Source: Acidobacteriota bacterium (GTDB lineage Bacteria; Acidobacteriota; Terriglobia; Terriglobales; Acidobacteriaceae). From it: a stretch of 9,065 bases of DNA. Below are positions 5,932 through 9,065 of the stretch, piece by piece. The first letter of the stretch is position 1; the number at the start of each line of letters is the position of its first letter. Below the pieces are notes generated by a model, which ran no database searches, was not told where the DNA came from, and saw nothing but the letters and a program-made list of their open reading frames with translations. The position numbers were made by a program, and so were the translations under genes. Location of the stretch: assembly GCA_021811745.1 (NCBI GenBank), contig JAJZNH010000435.1:1-9065 (forward strand), in the 5' to 3' direction.

Positions 5932-7320
5932 ATGCCCGGTACAGAAGCGAATCTCGACACCATCGCCGCGGTTTCCACGCCGCCGGGACGAGGTGGCATC
6001 GGCATCGTGCGCCTCAGTGGGCCGCAGGCTACATTCATTACCGAGCAACTGGTGCGCTTGCGCCATCCGCTGGAACACAGCCACGCACGCCTCGCCGATG
6101 TGATCGACGTTGAGGGTGGCAAGGTGCAGCATATTGACGAGGCGATGGTGACCTATTTTGCCGCGCCGAACTCCTACACGGCGGAAGACGTTGTGGAGAT
6201 TGCTGCGCACGGCTCGCCGGTGGTGCTGGAGCTGCTGCTGCGCCGGGCGCTGGAGCTAGGCGCGCGGCTGGCCGAGCCGGGCGAATTCACTCAGCGAGCA
6301 TTTCTGGCGGGACGGCTCGACCTCACGCAGGCCGAGGCGGTCCGCGACCTGATCGAAGCGCAGACGCTCACCCAGGCGCGCCAGGCCGCCAGCCAGATGG
6401 GCGGTGCGCTCAGCCGTCGCGCGACTCCGGTCAAACAGTCGCTGATGGATCTCGTTGCGCTGCTCGAAGCCGGCATCGACTTCGCCGAGGACGATGTGGA
6501 GGTGACGCCACAGGCGGAGATTGCGCGCCGCATCGAGGAGTTGACGCTGCCCTTGACCGCGCTTGCTGCCTCCTTTGCCCGTGGCCACGTGGTTCACGAC
6601 GGATTGTCGCTGGCTATCGTCGGCCGACCCAATGCGGGCAAGAGCTCACTCTTCAACCGTCTCGTGGAGCGCGACCGCGCCATCGTGACCGCGACCCCCG
6701 GCACCACGCGCGATCTGGTCACTGAGCACATCTCCCTCGACGGCATCCCGCTCGAACTTGTGGACACAGCCGGCCTGCGTGAAGGCCACGAAGAAGCCGA
6801 GCAGCTCGGAATCGCTCGCAGCCGCGAAGCCCTAGCCGACGCGGCGATCGTGCTCGTGGTTCTGGACGCCACGCAGCCGCTCAACGAAGAAGAGCATCGC
6901 CTACTGAAAGCGGTTGAGGGCCGCCCGGCGATCATCGCTGCCAACAAGAGTGATTTGGTCAAGAGCGAAGCGGAAGCCACCGGCGCAGACACGCCGGAGC
7001 CTACTAATCTTACTGCAATCTCGACTTCCGCGCTCACCGGCAAGGGTATTCCGGAGCTGCGCCAGCGCATCCTGGCCTTGGCCACCGGCGGGGCCGCCGC
7101 CGAGCCCGGCATGTTAACCAATCTCCGCCAGCAGCAGGCCGTCTCCGCCGCCCTGACAGCTCTGGCCGACGCCGCTGGGGCCAACACCGGCGGCATTCCC
7201 CACGAGATGATCCTGCTCGACCTCTACCGCGCATTGTGGGCGCTCGACTCGCTCACCGGCCAGACCACCCCCGATGACATCATCAACCTCATCTTCTCCA
7301 CGTTCTGCATCGGCAAGTAG
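5932..7320 (+). CDS. mnmE: tRNA-modification GTPase MnmE (TrmE)
   Basis: MnmE works with MnmG, using a tetrahydrofolate-derived one-carbon unit to install (carboxymethyl)aminomethyl groups at wobble uridine 34 of tRNAs. The product is 462 residues (E. coli 454). The N-terminal folate-binding domain (about 1-125) begins DTIAAVSTPPGRGGIGIVR. The helical domain follows, with GEFTQRAF (117-124) and AGRLDLTQAEA (126-136). The G domain is inserted within it: G1 GRPNAGKSS (231-239, Asn234 for potassium), G2 TPGTTRD (255-261), G3 DTAG (279-282), G4 NKSD (338-341) and G5 TSAL (345-348). It ends in the catalytic CIGK (459-462). The start is uncertain. ATG 5932 fits family length and has TACACT 11 nt upstream but no Shine-Dalgarno. 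In-frame ATG 5878 has GGAAGGA (5864-5870) 7 nt before it and would add 18 residues. mnmG is not adjacent. Confidence 0.96.
   Translation: MPGTEANLDTIAAVSTPPGRGGIGIVRLSGPQATFITEQLVRLRHPLEHSHARLADVIDVEGGKVQHIDEAMVTYFAAPNSYTAEDVVEIAAHGSPVVLELLLRRALELGARLAEPGEFTQRAFLAGRLDLTQAEAVRDLIEAQTLTQARQAASQMGGALSRRATPVKQSLMDLVALLEAGIDFAEDDVEVTPQAEIARRIEELTLPLTALAASFARGHVVHDGLSLAIVGRPNAGKSSLFNRLVERDRAIVTATPGTTRDLVTEHISLDGIPLELVDTAGLREGHEEAEQLGIARSREALADAAIVLVVLDATQPLNEEEHRLLKAVEGRPAIIAANKSDLVKSEAEATGADTPEPTNLTAISTSALTGKGIPELRQRILALATGGAAAEPGMLTNLRQQQAVSAALTALADAAGANTGGIPHEMILLDLYRALWALDSLTGQTTPDDIINLIFSTFCIGK
7303..7320 (+). other. attB-like 3' end of mnmE (SGI1-type integration site)
   Basis: The last 18 bases of mnmE, TTCTGCATCGGCAAGTAG, correspond to the 3' end of trmE/thdF used as attB by SGI1-family genomic islands. 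They differ from the enterobacterial site, as I recall it, at four positions, all synonymous. The match is partly forced by the invariant FCIGK-stop. Its position at an abrupt change of base composition and gene content is what makes it notable. No second copy was seen before the window ends. Confidence 0.4.
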
Positions 7321-7324
7321 GTCT

Positions 7325-7349
7325 TAAATTATTTATTATAAATAGCTTA
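7325..7349. repeat. AT-rich imperfect palindrome just after mnmE
   Basis: TATTTAT (7330-7336) and ATAAATA (7338-7344) are perfect 7-bp arms around one T. After two mismatches on each side, TAA (7325-7327) pairs with TTA (7347-7349). The 25-nt palindrome begins 4 nt after the mnmE stop. It could be an operator for the AbiEi repressor, a recombination-related site, or chance in AT-rich DNA. Confidence 0.45.
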
Positions 7350-7374
7350 CAGAAAACCATGTCAAGATTATGAA

Positions 7375-7384
7375 GCAAATTTGC
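7375..7384. repeat. Perfect 10-bp palindrome GCAAATTTGC
   Basis: GCAAATTTGC is its own reverse complement. It lies 70 nt before the abiEi start, between the two larger inverted repeats, and is a possible operator. Confidence 0.35.
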
Positions 7385-7392
7385 CCGTAAAG

Positions 7393-7398
7393 TACACT
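7393..7398 (+). promoter_or_regulatory. Candidate -10 element for the abiE operon
   Basis: AGTACACT carries the same TACACT hexamer as the other pre-gene sites and would give a leader of about 50 nt. A competing candidate is TAGTAT (7442-7447), which ends 6 nt before ATG 7454 and would give a leaderless message. Neither has a good -35. Confidence 0.3.
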
Positions 7399-7426
7399 TG
7401 CCTATGAGCGGAGAATTGCGCACAGA

Positions 7427-7453
7427 AACACAAATAAATTGTAGTATTGTGTT
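7427..7453 (+). promoter_or_regulatory. Inverted repeat abutting the abiEi start codon
   Basis: AACACAA (7427-7433) and TTGTGTT (7447-7453) are exact 7-bp inverted arms separated by 13 nt; the second arm ends at the base before ATG 7454. It could be an autoregulatory operator or an mRNA hairpin. No Shine-Dalgarno is present between the arms. Confidence 0.45.
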
Positions 7454-8065
7454 ATGGCTCAGTCACACCGAGAAGCGTCCCGGCGGCTCTTTGATCTCGC
7501 CGAGCAGCAGCAAGGCTTCTTCACCACGAAGCAGGCCAAGGCGGCCGGATTCGCCGAAAATACACATCCTTATCACGTGCAAGCCGGAAACTGGATCCGT
7601 GAACGCCGCGGCATCTATCGTCTAGCTCTGTTCCCGACGCCGGATCGGCCTGATCTTGCGCTCTGGTCGCTATGGTCCAGGAACCGGAAGGAAGAAGTCG
7701 AAGGGGTGTACAGTCATCAAACTGCCCTGAGTCTCCATGAGCTAGCGGACCTCAACCCGGCAAAGCTCCACATGACCGTTCCGGAGAACTTCCGGCGCAA
7801 CAGCGAAATTCCGGGGATTGTAGTGCTCCATCACAGCGACCTCCCAAAAAGCGATATCCAGGCTGGCCGCGGCTATAGCTACACGCGGCCACTGCGGACG
7901 ATTCTTGATTTGATTGAGGATGATGCGATCGAGCCGACCTTTATACGTCAGGCGCTGAACCAAGCACTTGAACGCGGCCTGATCACGCGCCAGCAACTTC
8001 GGAAAGCGCAACTGGATGGGCGAGCGCGGAAGATGGTCGAAGAGGTTCTACGGCGGGCTGCATGA
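7454..8065 (+). CDS. abiEi: AbiEi-family antitoxin / transcriptional repressor
   Basis: This is the antitoxin of a type IV toxin-antitoxin system of the AbiE abortive-infection class. In characterised systems AbiEi neutralises the toxin without stable binding and represses its own operon through a winged-helix domain on inverted repeats. The product is 203 residues. The N-terminal winged helix is at about 10-60: FTTKQAKAAGF (23-33) as the helix-turn-helix part and WIRERRGIYRL (47-57) as the wing, the AbiEi_4-type signature. The middle contains GVYSHQTALSLHELAD (84-99) and KLHMTVPENFRR (104-115), then RPLRTILDLIED (145-156), with a basic helical C-terminus. ATG 7454 has no Shine-Dalgarno, but inverted repeats lie upstream. 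The stop overlaps the toxin start by 4 nt, so the two are co-translated. It is less GC-rich than mnmE. Confidence 0.88.
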   Translation: MAQSHREASRRLFDLAEQQQGFFTTKQAKAAGFAENTHPYHVQAGNWIRERRGIYRLALFPTPDRPDLALWSLWSRNRKEEVEGVYSHQTALSLHELADLNPAKLHMTVPENFRRNSEIPGIVVLHHSDLPKSDIQAGRGYSYTRPLRTILDLIEDDAIEPTFIRQALNQALERGLITRQQLRKAQLDGRARKMVEEVLRRAA

Positions 8066-8943
8066 TGGCGACATCGAAAACATACACGACGGCGGGGGCG
8101 TTCCGAAGGGCTTTAGAAGAACGCCTGAAGAATCTGTCCCAGGCGAAACAAGTTGACGTCAATCGCCTCCGACGTCAAGTTGCGTTCGATCGACTGCTTG
8201 CGAGGCTGTTCCAGAACGATGCGACGCCATGGGCCTTGAAAGGCGGCTACGCGTTGGAACTTCGTTTCAAGGCGGCGCGATCTACGATTGATATCGACCT
8301 GACGCTGCAACGTGTCGTTGCGACGGCAGAAGCCGGCGACGCGGTTCGTGCGATTCGAGAGATGTTGCAGGCTGCGGCGGATGCATCGCTCGATGATTGG
8401 TTTCAGTACACGATTGGGCCGTCGGTGATGGATCTGACCGCTGCCCCGTATGGCGGCGCACGCTATTCCGTCGAAACGCGCATGGATGGGAGAATCTTCG
8501 CGAAGTTCCATTTGGATGCCGGGATTGGCGATGTCGTAATCCAGCCTCTCGAAATTGTCGAGTGCCCTGACTGGCTTGGATTTGCAGGCATCAAGCAGCC
8601 GCGCGTGCGGATGATCTCCAGAGAACAGCAGTACGCAGAAAAGATTCACGCATATACGATTCCGCGAAAATCTCCGAACAGCCGGGTGAAGGATTTGGTC
8701 GATCTGGCGCTTCTCACCGGAGATAATCGGCTTGACCGGGCAATGGCTTTCAGGGCATTGCGCCTCACATTTGAGCGAAGGAGCACACATGCCCTGCCCG
8801 CGAACTTAAACGCCCCGCCAGAAGAATGGCAGACGCCGTTCCAGACGCTCGCTGAGGAATGTGGGCTACGGACCGACATCGCCGCGGTATTTGACCAGGT
8901 GCGCACATTCTTCGGAGAGGTCATAGCTAACGGTGCGAAGTAG
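8062..8943 (+). CDS. abiEii: AbiEii-family nucleotidyltransferase toxin
   Basis: This is the toxin of the AbiE pair, a DNA polymerase-beta-like nucleotidyltransferase. Family members act by transferring nucleotides, with tRNA as target in the related MenT toxins, and cause growth arrest after phage infection. The product is 293 residues, normal for the family. Key elements are LKGGYALEL (59-67), the GG of the NTase fold; STIDIDLTL (74-82), whose Asp77 and Asp79 form the metal-binding DxD; FAKFHLDAGIGD (146-157); EKIHAY (193-198, with the conserved Lys194); and RVKDLVDLALL (208-218), the KDxxD motif. All motifs look intact, so the enzyme should be active. ATG 8062 overlaps the antitoxin stop (ATGATG; a second ATG lies at 8065), and GGCGGG lies just upstream. 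The antitoxin-then-toxin order and the overlap are standard for AbiE. Confidence 0.9.
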   Translation: MMATSKTYTTAGAFRRALEERLKNLSQAKQVDVNRLRRQVAFDRLLARLFQNDATPWALKGGYALELRFKAARSTIDIDLTLQRVVATAEAGDAVRAIREMLQAAADASLDDWFQYTIGPSVMDLTAAPYGGARYSVETRMDGRIFAKFHLDAGIGDVVIQPLEIVECPDWLGFAGIKQPRVRMISREQQYAEKIHAYTIPRKSPNSRVKDLVDLALLTGDNRLDRAMAFRALRLTFERRSTHALPANLNAPPEEWQTPFQTLAEECGLRTDIAAVFDQVRTFFGEVIANGAK

Positions 8944-8953
8944 TGAAGCAAAG

Positions 8954-9065
8954 ATGGCGAGCACGGATCCAGAATCGACTTCATTCGCTCACCGCGACGA
9001 GGAGAACGAGCGCTTGCGGGAGGAAAACGCGAAGCTGCGGCGCCTTTTAGCTGCTCACGGCATCC
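8954..9065 (+). CDS. Start of an unidentified gene, possibly a TOTE-type conflict protein
   Basis: The frame is open from ATG 8954 to the window edge, giving 37 codons. The product starts MASTDPESTSFAHRD and continues with a charged coiled coil, EENERLREENAKLRRLLAAHGI. N-termini of TOTE conflict-system proteins (archaeo-eukaryotic primase fused to a helicase) often have this ENxxLRxLLxxHGI form followed by a Pro-rich linker; this is a recollection of family members. IS66 TnpC transposases also start with a similar leucine-rich coiled coil. It lies 10 nt after the toxin stop, with only a weak ribosome site. An in-frame GTG at 8933 would overlap the toxin gene and has GGAGAGG 12 nt before it. 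It is probably in the same transcript as abiE. No domain is visible, so the assignment is tentative. Confidence 0.5.
   Translation, partial: MASTDPESTSFAHRDEENERLREENAKLRRLLAAHGI

Noticed and set aside
7325..7349. AT-rich palindrome as a dif site for the Xer recombinases
   Set aside because: The arms do not resemble the XerC or XerD binding boxes of known dif sites, and its one-base centre does not fit the 6-bp central region.
7404..7625. Short frame starting 5 nt after TACACT and overlapping the start of abiEi
   Set aside because: Ser/Pro/Arg-rich and mostly out-of-frame antitoxin sequence; the composition is that of a shadow frame. It could at most be a leader peptide, with no supporting ribosome site.
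8153..8178. Palindrome TTGACGTCAA and repeated GACGTCAA within the toxin gene as an internal operator
   Set aside because: The stretch encodes ordinary residues (VDVN ... RQV) early in a well-supported coding sequence; a 10-bp palindrome and an 8-bp repeat can arise by chance.
1..9065. tRNA, rRNA, CRISPR array or insertion sequence
   Set aside because: I saw no cloverleaf-like sequence, no regularly spaced repeats of CRISPR type, and no transposase with terminal inverted repeats.

Overview
The window looks like a GC-rich bacterial chromosome segment, most likely from Acidobacteriota (Terriglobia-like). That assignment rests on the composition, on the 98-residue HU protein, which resembles acidobacterial HU proteins, and on the mix of housekeeping genes. 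It is an inference, not a database result.

Layout: (1) 2-1749 holds two tyrosine recombinases, a 5'-truncated XerD-like gene and a complete XerC-like gene. They are joined by a 4-nt stop/start overlap, and the xerC ribosome binding site lies in a small hairpin. (2) 1910-2500 is ruvA, encoding the Holliday-junction binding subunit. (3) 2567-3397 is a SAM-dependent methyltransferase with an atypical motif I, preceded by a promoter that would give a leaderless mRNA. (4) 3452-4189 is a DUF2461 protein. (5) 4190-4521 is a 332-nt non-coding leader with repeats and hairpins in front of an HU-family gene (4522-4818), which ends in a strong hairpin terminator. (6) 4969-5724 on the minus strand is an isoprenylcysteine carboxyl methyltransferase-like membrane protein. 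(7) 5932-7320 is mnmE (trmE), the tRNA-modification GTPase. (8) Directly after the mnmE stop codon the sequence becomes very AT-rich, then carries an abortive-infection type IV toxin-antitoxin pair (AbiEi antitoxin, AbiEii nucleotidyltransferase toxin; 7454-8943). The window ends in the first 37 codons of another gene whose coiled-coil start resembles TOTE-type primase/helicase conflict proteins.

Genes 1-7 read as conserved housekeeping DNA: chromosome dimer resolution, recombination, nucleoid structure and tRNA modification. The part after mnmE reads as accessory defence DNA. The 3' end of mnmE/trmE is the known integration site of SGI1-type genomic islands, and the last 18 bases here are a synonymous variant of that site. 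The junction at 7320/7321 is therefore a plausible left edge of a defence island.

A second pattern is a recurring hexamer TACACT. I found it by eye at five places, all in intergenic or immediate pre-start DNA. It may be the working -10 promoter element of this lineage. No tRNA, rRNA, CRISPR array or insertion sequence was seen.
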